This document shows, piece after piece, positions 10,450 through 21,846 of a DNA stretch of 64,000 nt (its first letter is position 1; each line of letters begins with the position of its first letter). The stretch is from Parachlorella kessleri (Eukaryota > Chlorophyta > Trebouxiophyceae > Chlorellales > Chlorellaceae), in assembly GCA_001598975.1 (NCBI GenBank), contig BBXU01001237.1, positions 1-64,000 of the forward strand, in the 5' to 3' direction. A program made the translations under genes and the position numbers. The notes under the pieces were generated by a model that was not told where the DNA came from, ran no database searches, and was given only the letters and a program-made list of their open reading frames with translations.

Positions 10450-12496
10450 CTACCGGATGCTGCTCTCAAGATGCGGCAAGTCCCCCAGCTTGCTAGGATC
10501 AAGAGCACATGCTAACAACATTGGCTGACGCTTGTTCAAGCCCCCACCCTGCCCATCACTGAGCACCCGGCAATGCAATCCTGCCTTCTCTGCCTCTATC
10601 CGAAAGACATTATAGGGCTCATCGATTTCAACCAGCGTGGGTATGCCTCGCTCCATAATGATGGCTCGCCGAGGCAGGTGGCCCAGGAGAATCACACCTG
10701 AAGCCACAGCACAGCACAGGGTTCATTGGGTATCATCTCAACTGGATATCACCTCATACTTCACCCTTTCAGTCTCCTGGTGTGGATCTGGGATCATAAC
10801 ATGTCCTACTTGGTTCAAACCTTCAGACCAGGGTTGGGGATGGTAAGAGCGAGTTTGCTAGGTCTATGTCCAACTCCTGCAACACTTATGCTGGCCACCC
10901 CATGAGGTTTTCCAGTGCTGAGTACGCATGGGTTCTAGCAGCGGGCATGTGTCGCTCACCTTGGGGATGCAGCAGGCTGGTCATCGTGCGCACCAAGGGC
11001 GCCATGAGCTGGTTCTGGTACAGCACGTCGGCAGCCAGCACCAGCCGGAAGGCGTGCAGGTGTCGTTGCTGCAGCCCTGACAGTTCCGCCCAATCTAGCC
11101 GCTGCGCAACAAAGGCTGGCTCACTGAGTCCATTGAGCTGGCCATTTCGCTGGAGCTGGCCTACAACCTGGGCACAGACACAAGCAGGAAAAATGTCAGG
11201 CATGAGACACCTGTGATGCGCCTTGCAGGGAGGCCCAGGCAGACATAGCCAGCCGGCCTTGCAGACAAATGACAGCCAGAGCTCAAGGGGCACTGCTGAA
11301 CTGGCGGCTGGAGGCAAGGAGGCTGCTAGCATTGCCCGTTGTCCACTGTGCCTCCCAGCAATGGAACCGTCAGTCAGCTAGCCCCTTCCCACATCCTGGC
11401 GCAGGATGACCGTGCGCACCTCGTCAACATAGTCCGTTGAGAACACACTGCGTGCCCCCAGCTGGGCGCACAGCAGGCCTGGCAGGCCCATCCCTGCACT
11501 CTCAGTCAGTGCAGCAATGCCTATGAGAGGGGTTCATCCAACCAACAGCAGGGAGAGGAACCACGCCGTTTCTCAGCAACCTCTTTCGGCCCTGACCCAT
11601 CACACCTGCTTCTGAGCAAGCCCATGGGATATGCAAACACCACTTCAAGCCAGCCTGGGCCCAGGCTCTCCATTTCAGAGAGTCAAAACTCCATCAAACT
11701 TGCCTGCTCCAAGCTCTGCTATATCCAAGCCAGCCACCAGCTGGGGGCAGCTGCTCAGGTACTCACAGAGGCGGACTGCCGCTGGCCTACAGAGCCAGCC
11801 AGGGTCACCACGCAAAGTGAGGGCCTTGCGCAGCTGTCAGTGATTGCGACAGCCAGCACTTGCCGGGCGAGGGTAGCTCACTGAGTGCCGAATGCTACAT
11901 TGTAGACAACAGCACGGGAATATATACGAAGCCAGCATGTATGCATAGCGAGCCAGCACACCTTGCATCTCCCTAGTACAGTGTCAGGGCAGTTTACCAG
12001 ACGTCAAGGCCCAGCAGCTCCGGCTTCTGCTCACTGCCAGGTGCATTGCCTGGCACACTAGCAGGCTGGATCGTTTCTGCTGGAAGTTCCTGCACTGAAT
12101 GGTCCTGCTGCTGGGTGTCCTCGCCCCCAAAGTTCCAGAAAGACTCCCACACCTGCAGGCCAGCTCGGTACCACGTTGAGGCAGTGCCAGACCGCTTCGA
12201 GTGCTTGTCGGCTTGAATACAGTATGTCCTCAAAGATAGACACTGTGGCAGCACCCCAACGTTGTGGGCCCACTCAAGCCAGCCCCCCGTCGGCTGAAGT
12301 ACTCCCCACGCTCACTGCCTCGTACTATATGTTATGTGCAAAAGATGTGATCAGTCACCTCCTCTACAGTCACTTGCAGCGTCAGAGTGACACCAGCGCT
12401 CTCCTCATGATCCCTTCTGCACATGCATTTGACTGCAATGTCGCCAAACGTGAAAGTTCTTTCTGTTACCCCTAGTACTTCCATTATCATCGGCAT
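10450..12496 (-). CDS. Seven-beta-strand methyltransferase, METTL21-type
   Basis: Six exons, about 305 residues: 12496-12374, 12152-11998, 11786-11704, 11493-11393, 11167-10960, 10697-10450. The enzyme should move a methyl group from S-adenosylmethionine to a protein side chain, typically lysine. Evidence: an N-terminal strand leading to LTLQVWESFW; the family's GLDVWPAAVRLCEYL; the SAM motif ELGAGMGLPGLLCA split by a GC-AG intron; the acidic-loop strand ARSVFSTDYVDEV; and LVLAADVLYQ, which carries the DxxY-like motif (DVLY). The C-terminal part has ILLGHLPRR and an unusual tail of about 45 residues after the last core strand. The second exon has a Gln/Pro-rich insertion between VWESFW and the core. 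The substrate cannot be told: METTL21, METTL22 and FAM86 relatives share these motifs. It shares its upstream region with NF-YC. Confidence 0.88.
11494..11703 (-). other. GC-AG intron in methyltransferase gene
   Basis: The donor reads CAG then GCAAGT. Using it joins GAGCTTGGAGCAG to GGATGGGC and restores the SAM motif ELGAGMGLPG. No GT donor in reach keeps that motif. Confidence 0.9.
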
Positions 12497-12679
12497 ATAG
12501 TGCGGAAAGGTGGCAGACTTCGAAGACTAGGGTGATTGCAACCAAAGGTTGACACCTGGTTCCCGCGGGGCGAGGCGAGAGTGTCTTGGCATAGCAAAAA
12601 CGGCGTTAGAACACCCTGCAATTTCCTGTCCATTACTGAGCATCATTTTTAGCAGCAAGCTAGCATCCCTCCATATTCT
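12497..12679. promoter_or_regulatory. Shared divergent promoter, 183 bp
   Basis: Only 183 bp separate the start codons of the minus-strand methyltransferase and the plus-strand NF-YC gene. Both 5' UTRs and core promoters must fit or overlap here. I see no clear TATA box. Confidence 0.6.
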
Positions 12680-14568
12680 ATGGACGGCAATTACGCTGGC
12701 CTTCCAGGCGGTGCTTCAGCACAGCAGGTATGCCGACTCAAGCAGCGTGGTCTGTGCAGCCGTTTGCTTGCTGTCTGCGCGATCAGTTGCGCTTGGAAAG
12801 GACGAAGCTTGAAGTTTCCCAGACGGCCAGGGAGCCCAGCATGGGGGAATTCGTGCTACTGAGGCAGCATAAGTGCTCTCTCCAAGGTCGACCTGCTAAG
12901 GCCAACTGGCTGGTGGCGCAGGAGTTTGTTGCCACTGCCCATTGACACCTGCCACCCTTTGCTGCAGGTGCCTGGCATGGCAGGCATGGGCGTCCCGCCC
13001 AATTATGCTATGCCAGCTTCGTATATGCAGCAGTTCGCAGCAGCCCAGGCGCAGACTGAGCAGCTTCGGCGGTTCTGGGTGGAGATGAAGGAGGAAGCAG
13101 GCCGGGCTGGCACCGACCCCCTTGAGTTTAAGAACCAGCAGCTGCCGCTGGCTAGAATAAAAAAGGCAAGTGACGGTCTTTGCCACCAGATGTCTAATTT
13201 GTGGCAGGCGTCTTCTGCAAGGCCCGTGCTCCCTTGAAGGAGAAGAGTGTGTGCAGGGCGAGTAGCCTGACGATACTGGATGTGATGTCTGATGCAGATT
13301 ATGAAGTCGGATGAAGACGTGCGTATGATTAGCGCAGAAGCACCGGTGCTATTTGCCAAGGTGTGTGGGGAGTAGCGCCACCCCTACAGGGTGGCACTAC
13401 TCAGTCCCGATGGGCAGACTCTGTTTGCTGTATGCTCTATGGTTCCACTTTGCAACAGTGGTGCAGTGGGGTAACTGCGACCACCCAGTTCTAAGTGCAG
13501 CTGCCATGCCCACCCTGGTATACCATATCGGCAGCATGCCTCATGCCGGTGGTACACACACCAGCGCCCCTGCCTTAAGTTGTCTTGCGTACTATCTTGA
13601 TTGCGTATTATCTTGATTCCATTTCTACAAAACTCTGCCGCTTCCTTCCCTACCCTTTGCTTTGCTGATTGACGCAGCGGGCACCCGCCAAACTGCTGTC
13701 TGACCTTCTTGTCACATGCATTCCATATTCAAATCAGACCTCTGTTGTTGCAAGCAGGCGTGCGAGTATTTCATCTTAGAGCTGACGCTGAGGGCGTGGG
13801 GTGCGGCTGAGGAGACCAAGCGGCGGACGCTGCAGCGCAGCGACATTGCCACTGCCATTGCCCGCACCGATATCTTTGATTTCTTGGTGGGTTGCCCGCG
13901 GGATGGTCCAAATGACAGTGAGCAGTGCCCCTGAAGGCACTCTGCAATAGCGAGGAGTATAGGAGCTGGGTGCATGGGGTTGGCTGGTAGTGCGCGTTGC
14001 ACCAGCAACTTCCTGCGTCGATGTTTGCCTTGTTTACACTTATTAAACACTAGAAGCTCCCTTCCACGTTGAAGAAGCAACCCTGCTGCTCATGCCGCAG
14101 GTTGACACCGTTCCAAGGGAGGAGGCCAACCCTCCCCCAGCCAGTGGCCCCGCCATTGGCGCCATGCCCGGCCAGCAAGGGATGGGCATGTACAACCCTG
14201 GCGCTATGCAGCAGCAGTACATGCCAGGCATGATGCCAGGCGCAGGAGGGATGGGGTCGGCCTCTGGGCCGGGAGGGGCCGCGGCCAGCAGCATGGCAAT
14301 GCAGCTGCCAAATGGCGCCGTGGGGGCGCCTGGGGGCCTTCACAACGCCCCTGGCAACATGGGGATGGCTGGTGGCGGGGCCATGGGCATGTATGGTGCC
14401 AACCCTCTGGGCTTTTCAATGCCGCCCAACATGTATATGGCCCAGCAGCAGCAGCAAGCGCAGCAGGCGGGCATGGCCGCGGCCCTGCAGCAGCAGCAGC
14501 AGCAGCAAGCGCAGCAGGCTGCCAAGCAAGCAGCCGTGGATGGGGCTGGCGGAGGGGGCAGGCCCTGA
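12680..14568 (+). CDS. NF-YC: Nuclear transcription factor Y subunit C
   Basis: Five exons, 301 residues: 12680-12727, 12968-13165, 13298-13360, 13758-13886, 14101-14568. NF-YC pairs with NF-YB through a histone fold, and the dimer binds NF-YA and CCAAT boxes in the nucleus. The conserved core is complete: [13 protein letters not shown] is the approach helix, [20 protein letters not shown] is the alpha-1/loop-1 region, [20 protein letters not shown] is alpha-2, and [20 protein letters not shown] is alpha-3. ATG at 12680 is the first in frame and gives a short Gly/Ala-rich lead. The final exon, about half the protein, is Gly/Met/Pro/Gln-rich with a run of six glutamines, typical of the activation tail. 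Intron 2 is a GC-AG intron. A TGTAA signal follows about 160 bp after the stop. Confidence 0.96.
13166..13297 (+). other. GC-AG intron in NF-YC
   Basis: Donor AAG then GCAAGT, acceptor GATGCAG. It joins LARIKK to IMKSDED, two halves of one of the most conserved NF-YC blocks, so the boundary is firm. Confidence 0.95.
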
Positions 14569-15480
14569 TGGGGTGGTGGGGTGCCGGCCCGTGAGGGTTG
14601 GGTGCTCACCTGGTGGCATACTAGTAGGCGCAGTGATGTTTTACAAGCTGACTCACAGGTTGTGACGGCCATGGATGTTTTAAATGGCAACCTTGGCAAT
14701 TTTACTACCCCCTCTTGCTTGGTTGATGTGTAAATAACTCCGTATTCCCTTGGCAAGCCATTGCTAGTGTTGCGTGCCCAGCTTGTGCATTTGTGTTCTT
14801 CCTTGGGAAGGGATGCTTTGCGACTTTATAAGGTACTTGTAACGTGAGCTAGATGATGGAAGGCAGGTATCCTATCATGCAAGCAGATGGGATGGACGTA
14901 GACTGAGGTGCCATTAAGGCTGTTTGCGGTGGCATGCGTGCAGACGGGATGCTCTGTTAACGTGGCCACCATCATTTGCAGGTGGTTATTGGCTGGATAC
15001 TGACAGAGATGGATACTAATGATGCTGTGGAGCTTGCCTGTGCCCCAAACATATCTTTCCCAGGCCAAGGAAGGCTCATCGCCAGCATCATCATTATCTT
15101 CCAGGAGGCTCGCTCGAGCATGAGCACCAGTCCAGCAGGACTACCACTCCCCAGACACGCTTGGCTAGGTGCCGCTTCATTCACGCAGGATGCAGCCGCA
15201 GTATCTGCCCGGGCGGTACACAGCAATCCCAGCCCTCAACCGCCATGCCTAGCTCTCGGGTTTGTAGAGCCCAGCATCACCAATGAGGACCATCAAAACC
15301 GGCACGCACAGAAGATGGTACAACTACCCATTATTGTCAAGTGGTAAGCAAGCATGATGCCGGGTGAAGCGGAGCTGCTCAGCAGGGGAAAACATTGCAA
15401 ATGACACCAGATGAGAGGTCATACCGAAGACGTCTTAGTCCAGGAACAACAACAGCAAGCGGGCCAGACTGCTCTCAGCA
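14569..15480. other. Intergenic between convergent NF-YC and ALG11
   Basis: Holds both 3' UTRs. Apart from the TGTAA at 14729 I see no structured element. Confidence 0.5.
14729..14733 (+). terminator. TGTAA polyadenylation signal (NF-YC)
   Basis: TGTAA is the usual poly(A) signal of chlorophyte algae. This one lies about 160 bp after the NF-YC stop, a normal 3' UTR length. Most other genes in the window lack a TGTAA this close, so its weight is limited. Confidence 0.5.
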
Positions 15481-18400
15481 TCAACTCCTTGCTGGCCGCC
15501 TGGCATCCTTTGGCCGGGGCGGCAACAGCCTGAGCATGCAGTCCATGAACTCCGCCTGGAACCTGCAGGCAAGGTTACACAATAGCAAACACCTCATTGC
15601 TTCATAGAAACGGGGCTGAGGCTGTGGTGGATCGTGGGAGGGTGTGGTGGGTCGTAAAGCGCAGGGACGCTTGCCCCGGGCGTGCTCTCTTGCGCTCCTT
15701 CCCGACGTCAGGCACCTGGGCTGCTATGCGGGGCCCCAGGTGCAGGCCCCAGGCGCGCAAGCTGGAGCGGTGATCGAAGCACAGTGCGCGAACCAGTTTT
15801 GCAGCAACCAGAGCCTTGCTGGGGCAGCCGGCTGTGTATGCAGCTGGCGTTCCCCAGAACAACCCTGCCATACCAGGCTTGCAGGGTAACCTGGCTGGGA
15901 TCCACACCTGGCTGGGATACACACCGTGCCCGGCCTCCGCATCACCAACCTGCGGTCGGAGAACATCTGCGCCCTGCGCCGCGCCGCCGCCGCGATGCGC
16001 ATGCGCTGGAGCTGCTCCATGCCGACCACATCCAGGATGGCGTCCGCATACTCCTCCACCGTGCGGCACCTGCGTCTGGCACAGCTTGGCTGTCAGTCTG
16101 AACTACCCAGGGACAGCAGGCAGGAACGCACGATGACATAGGCAAGCAGGAGTTCAGACCGACTGTGCAAACATGGAAACCAGCTGCAGGACCTGAAGCT
16201 CGCTTGCTGTTTTGTGATGTTTTGCAGCCGGAGACAGGCCGAGCTTGCTTTGGGTGCCTCCAGGCTTTGCGGCTCATCTTCCACAACCATGGCAAGCCGC
16301 CATGCAGTCCGTGGCCGTCCACAGCACACAGCACACCTGCTTCCCAACCAGGTACCACTCAGCGGCGTCCCCAATGGCTGTTGCCACTCCAAACCTGTGC
16401 CTATCAATCGCGAACATGCTGACCTGTATCCTGTAATGATCTGCTGTTGCCTGCCACTGTCTCGCTCCCCTGCGCTGCCGTCACGCCCCAGCATCCCTTG
16501 GCCTTCTGCACCCTCATCCTCCCCGCCACCGCTGCTACCCATCTCCGACAGGACAATGTCCTCCTTGGGACCTGCCGAGTCGTTGGCTATGGGCACCACG
16601 CCTGCACCAAGGCCAGCACAAGCCAGTACATGACGGGCAGCCTTTCAGCCTGCAATGACTCGGCTGCAGCGAACAGCAGGGAAAGGCACAACCGGTGGCG
16701 TCCCTTGTTGCACCTCGAGCTTGGGTGGCACACACTGCAGCAGGACACACGACCTTGACAGCAGCGACAGCTTTGAGGGCGGGGGGAACAGCCGGCCTTT
16801 GTAGCCCGGAGGTCTGCATGCACCCACCCACTTGGGGTTTGCGTGTCAGTGGCGCTCCCAAGCCGCACACCCGGGTGAGGGGTGGGCAGTAACAACACCC
16901 GCCTGCAAACCCTGGCTGTGGTCCCCCACCCCCGCCGCCACAACCACCACCACCACCACGCACACACCCTTCCTTGCTCTCAAACTTGTACAGGAGAGCG
17001 CCCCCTACAGGCAGCACCAAGCGCAGCCCGCACCTGCTGCCATGTACTCCACCACAGAGATGCCAAAGTGCTCGTCCACCATGGTGTGCAGGCCAGCCAC
17101 AGCGTCGCCCAGCAGGCGCAGCAGCTCAGAGAAGGGCACATTCACACAGAACTCCACATGATCCTCTAGCCCCAGCTCCTTGGCTAGACCTGCGGTGGCC
17201 CACAGGAAAAGGGCAACGCCCACCCCTTTTGCAAGGCTGCACTCAGAGGATGGCACAAGCAGATCTAGGGCCTGGTGGGACGCTGAAGGGCTGGCTGGCA
17301 GATGCTGTAATTGCAGCAGCATAGGGGACCGGGGCGGGCCAAATGCCGCTGGAAATTGGTGGGGGCAGGTTACACCTGCGGTGGCATATGCCCGCCGCCG
17401 CATGCTGGATTGCCTAGCGCTCCTTCTGCAATTCACATACACTTCAACATAGCCATACCCTGCTGGCAAAAAGTAGAAAAGCCTGAGGCCAGCCTCCATC
17501 CTGCCTGCCGGCTCATCAGGCAAGTCATAAAGGAGCAACAAGTACCTTGCAAGCTGTGTAAGAGCCGCTCGTCTGCTGCGTTGCGGCAGCTGCCTGCAAG
17601 CTTCAGCTGCGCCGAAAGCATGGCTTCCCCCGCCCGCGTGTGGACCTTCCCTGCCTTCTCCCTTGCTAATGCAAACGCCCGCAGCTGCACAGGCAGTCAC
17701 AGCAACACAGCATGAGGAGAACTTGCTGCCAGCCTGAAGACTTGGCACCGTCTGGCCTGCAGCCGCCGCTCCGCGATACACAACGACCAATGGACAGGAC
17801 CTAGCAGCCCCTGCTTGCCTGGAATCCCCAGAACACATCCCGTGCTTCTTCCACTTACTCCCTTGCCCAGCCTGTCCCACCCACACTGTGGTGTGCTGTG
17901 TCGCGCTGTGCTGCTGCACCGGTGATGCTGCGCCCCACCTCACCTGCAGCGCGTGGTCCTTCTCCGGCCTGAACTGCGCGACCGAGACCAGGTAGACGCG
18001 CTTGAGCCGCCTGTCCAGCGGCAGCTCCAGCAGCGCCTCGGTGTCGCAGGGCGGGTACACGCGCTGCGGCTCGCCCCAGCGCCACCACAGCTCGCTGATG
18101 TGGCGACGCGTCCAGGACGAGTTGACCATCACCACCTGGCAGGGCAGGGCAGCAGGAGCGTTTGGCCATGGGGGCTCACAATAGTGTTTGTGCACCGGCA
18201 TGCTGTACACGCCGCCAGACACGACTGGGCCCTGGTGGGAGCCAGGCGGAGAGTCTCGCGACGGCCTGGCGGGTGTGTGCGGTCGGTCATGCTGGGGCTG
18301 GCAGGGGTGGGCGGGGCTCAGTGAGGCGTCCATTGCCAAGCGGCCAGGTGTCATAGCAGGGCCAGCAGCGAGGCTAGTAAAGGAAGGCAGCCCCAAGCCC

Positions 18401-20434
18401 AGCCAGCGGCTGTGAGGGGTATTGCCTGCAGGCGACACCTGGTATGCGGCTGGAGGGTAGCGGTGCAGGGCTTCCACAGCTCCACCGCAGTCGGTGACAG
18501 GCAACCCTGGCAGGCTCTCCTCACCGATGCAAAGGCGCCCACCGCTCCGTAGAGCAGCGCAAACAGGTGGTAGTAGGCCAGCTTCACCGCGGACTTGACC
18601 CAGCTCTGGGAGACGCCTGAGTCGTTGTTGTACGTGTTGTGCCGCTCCCTCACCCTGCACCCCACCCATGGCAGGACCAGGGCGCAAGTCGCTGCAAGGT
18701 CTGGCAGACTGCAAGTCTGAAGCATGCGCCAACAGAGGTACGAGCCAGCCGTGCCCCTTGCTGCTGTGTCACCACCTTGCTGCACTCTTGCTGGGATACG
18801 TGTACCGCATGTACCGCACCGCCATACCTTACATACCGTATAAGCCAAAGCAGCCGGCTGGCAAGATGTCGTCCCGCCCACCCCCCACGACCCACCTACC
18901 CAGAAAGGTAAGTGGGCAGGCAGGCAGGCAGCACCACTGCCCTTGTGTGCTCTACCTGCACTCTCACCCACCTCTCCAGCATGTCCGTACTGATAGTAGG
19001 GTAGTGCACATAGGCCGCGACGCGTGCCCCAGCCAGCCAGACCAGAGGGTAGGGGAAAGCCCAGCCGGTGGTGTCAACGTAGATGCCAGGGAGCAGCTGG
19101 CGCAAGCCCTCCAGCGCGACCCGCACAGACCCCCATGCCTGGCCTAGCATGGTGAAGCGGGGGTAGCGCTCTGGCGCCAGCAGGTGGGCTGTCTGAAGGG
19201 GGACGACCTGGGGAGGGGAACTTGCATGGACCATGTGTAGGCCAAATATCGAACGATGTAACAATGCATGTCTGCCGCAACATCCCACATGGTCGGTATG
19301 CAAAGCTTCTGGTGGCTGGGGTCTACGACACGTGCGTTGCCAAGGATATATCTCGGCAGAAGATAACCGCCAACATACGCTTGCTGAATTGAAAACAACA
19401 TCATGGCACGGTTCTCACCTCAAAGGTGGGCTGCACCTTGAGGTTGAACCGAGCCTCAGCATGCTCACATAATCGATTTGGAGTGCGGCCGGCGCGGCAA
19501 TAAATCGCCAACTGCAGGACAAGGAGCTCTAATGATTGAGCGATGCAGCATTGAGCGCCTGCATATGCCATGTATTCCACACACAAGTTCATATGCTGCT
19601 CATATATGTACACCGCGACATATTGCAGTTTGGCACGCCGCAGCGAGGCCCAACTGTAGGAGCCTGCTTCATACCGTCCTCCCCCTGTGCAACGTCTGAT
19701 GCAGGCCAAGCACAACTGCTCACCTTCACATCAGGCCTGTTAACTTGCAGAGCCTGGACAGCAACCCTGCGCTGGGGCCTTGGTAGGGTTTAATTGTTTG
19801 ATTCGCTGCCCCAGCACAGAAATGGCTCTTATGCTTGCAGCCAGGGCCAGCACAACCTTGAGCAGTCGATTTGTCATCCCACAGTGCACCTTCAGGTGGG
19901 GTCGGCAACACCCTGGCAAGCACTCCTAACAGTGTGCCACAGTCTGCGGGCACAGCCACTCACCAAAGCACGCGCTCGCCCCCGCCACCTCCGTCGGCAA
20001 AGGGGTGGAAGAAGGCCAGAACGTCCTGCGCCCCAGGAACACGACTGGACTTGGTGGAATTTCCAGGGTGTTGTGGTGTTGTAAAAGGGCAGGAAGATAC
20101 AAGATCTGTATCCCCTTGGGCAGCCATAAGAATACGAGAATGATGACCCCAGATATTGCCACCAGGGATGCCATGGTGGAAGTGCACGTGCCTTTCTACG
20201 CTTAGGAAGGACCCGTTGGAGCCACACTCGAAGCAGAAGAACCGATAGTGCAAGTGCCAAGCCTAGAACAGCAGCCCATGGTGCTGCGCTTTCCTGCAAG
20301 GCATCCGTAAAAACCGGTTCACTCCCTTTCCACAAAGGTAAAGTAAGGGTGCCAACAACGGCAAAAACACTCACCACTCCAACTATGAATGCCAAGCCTA
20401 TCACAGGAACCAGCACTGGAGCGCTGTTCAGCAT
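15481..20434 (-). CDS. ALG11: ALG11 alpha-1,2-mannosyltransferase
   Basis: Adds the fourth and fifth mannoses, from GDP-mannose, to the dolichol-linked oligosaccharide on the cytosolic face of the ER. Twelve exons, about 497 residues: 20434-20375, 20025-19964, 19766-19724, 19511-19419, 19207-18972, 18654-18525, 18135-17944, 17684-17546, 17189-17034, 16601-16424, 16069-15950, 15562-15481. Marks: FFHPFADGGGGGERVLW (donor-side glycine loop), DTTGWAFPYPL, AYVHYPTISTDML, VMVNSSWTRRHI, RVYPPCDT, VSVAQFRPEKDHALQ, GLHTMVDEHFGISVVEYMAA (the EX7E motif of family GT4), SAGPKEDIV, and VEEYADAILDVVGM. Exon 10 holds an extra Gly/Glu/Gln-rich loop after the GPKEDIV motif. The N-terminal anchor is uncertain: exon 1 encodes a hydrophobic stretch (VLVPVIGLAFIVGV), but another hydrophobic frame at 20130-20270 could supply it by different splicing. 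Confidence 0.95.
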
Positions 20435-21846
20435 GTTGATCTGGGCCTGCTTAACAAGTATTGTGTCGTCGCCATTGCTGGGAGGGTATCTTCAACATGC
20501 ACGGCTTGCGATGGCACTGAAGGGTGATTCTACGACTATGTGTACAACTCAGCACGGCCAGCATGTGCCTACCTGGCCCTCAAGTGAGGTGATGTGGCTA
20601 GAGCTGATAGGTAAGACGCGTGTTCATCTGTTTTTTCCAGCCGGCCAGACGGCAACTGCTAAATCTACTTGCACATACTAGTAGTCGACATAAGCAGCAA
20701 CACATGGAATGCAACAACATGCATAAGTCACTCAAGAACTAAGCAAGGGTGCACAGAAGACTAGATCATCATGCATGACTGCCAAGGAGGTCGCTAGAAT
20801 GCATACTCAATGTGCATAAACAACACGAGAACCAATGCCAAAGCATGCGATACCTGCAGGCTGGTTCACAACAACATGAAGGCGCTAATGGGACTAGCAT
20901 CATCCTGATAGCGCACAGCATGCATATGACATGCATCCACACAGCCGACATGCTGGCACAATACACCATGCTCTCAATTGCAGATCACAGGTTCAGCCAA
21001 GGGTATTGCACTAGTGCAGTACTGTTCAACAAAGAACCCAAATGCCCTAGAGTTTGGACCCACGGAAGCTTTTAGGAGATGAACCCAACATAAAGGCATC
21101 ACGCTACCAGTCGAGCTGCACAGCACCCTCCAGGCCCCTTCACAGCAGCCACAACCTACTGCAGCGCCGCTTGTAAGCTTGAAAGGAAACAAAGAGGAGT
21201 CAGTCTGTGGTGTGAAAAACGGCTCATTGTCCTGACCACATCACTCCAGTTATTAGCGAGTCATATACATAAGCGCACGGGAGCTGAGGCATCATCACAA
21301 GGAGAGTACGACAGAAGAGTAGCTAGGAAAACGGGAGCTGAAAGAGAGAAAGCGAGGAGCAGGTAACAAGCAACCAGAGTCACTCCATCAACCCCGCTGT
21401 TCGCTGTAACAACTTCTTGTCGATCACCGAGAGTTCAGTAACGCACTGGCGGAGACTTGCCAGAAGCTTGCTAGGCATACGGCACTGGCAGGGCAAGCAA
21501 GGCGCACATTCTATATTACTGTTCTGGACAACACCAGGGAAGTCTTTATCGCGGGATACAAAGGCGTCACATTTGTGCCACTGGCAGACCAGGTATGACA
21601 GCACAACATCTCGCCTCATTAGGCCCAGTCAGATTCGGCTGTTTAGCCTGACTGGGCCTGGGCAATTTTGCTTGTCTTGTTAGGGCCTTCCCTCGATCGC
21701 GGATATACATGCAGTGTGTCGAACTGAAGCTCACCCTGAGACTTGAAAGGCGTGCGAGGACAAACAGTTACTGCGGCGCGACAGGCATGCTGCCTGCACA
21801 CTTGGGCATATGCTCCAGTCTCATTGACACGCCATGATGCCTAAAC
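20435..21846. other. Intergenic, no gene seen
   Basis: Between the ALG11 start and the PPR-SMR stop, both on the minus strand. It must hold the ALG11 promoter and the PPR-SMR 3' UTR. No exon with paired splice sites, tRNA or repeat was recognised. Confidence 0.45.

Noticed and set aside
17005..18732. A 575-codon open frame on the minus strand
   Set aside because: It runs through several ALG11 introns in one frame. Only some parts match ALG11, and the splice sites and phases give the true product.
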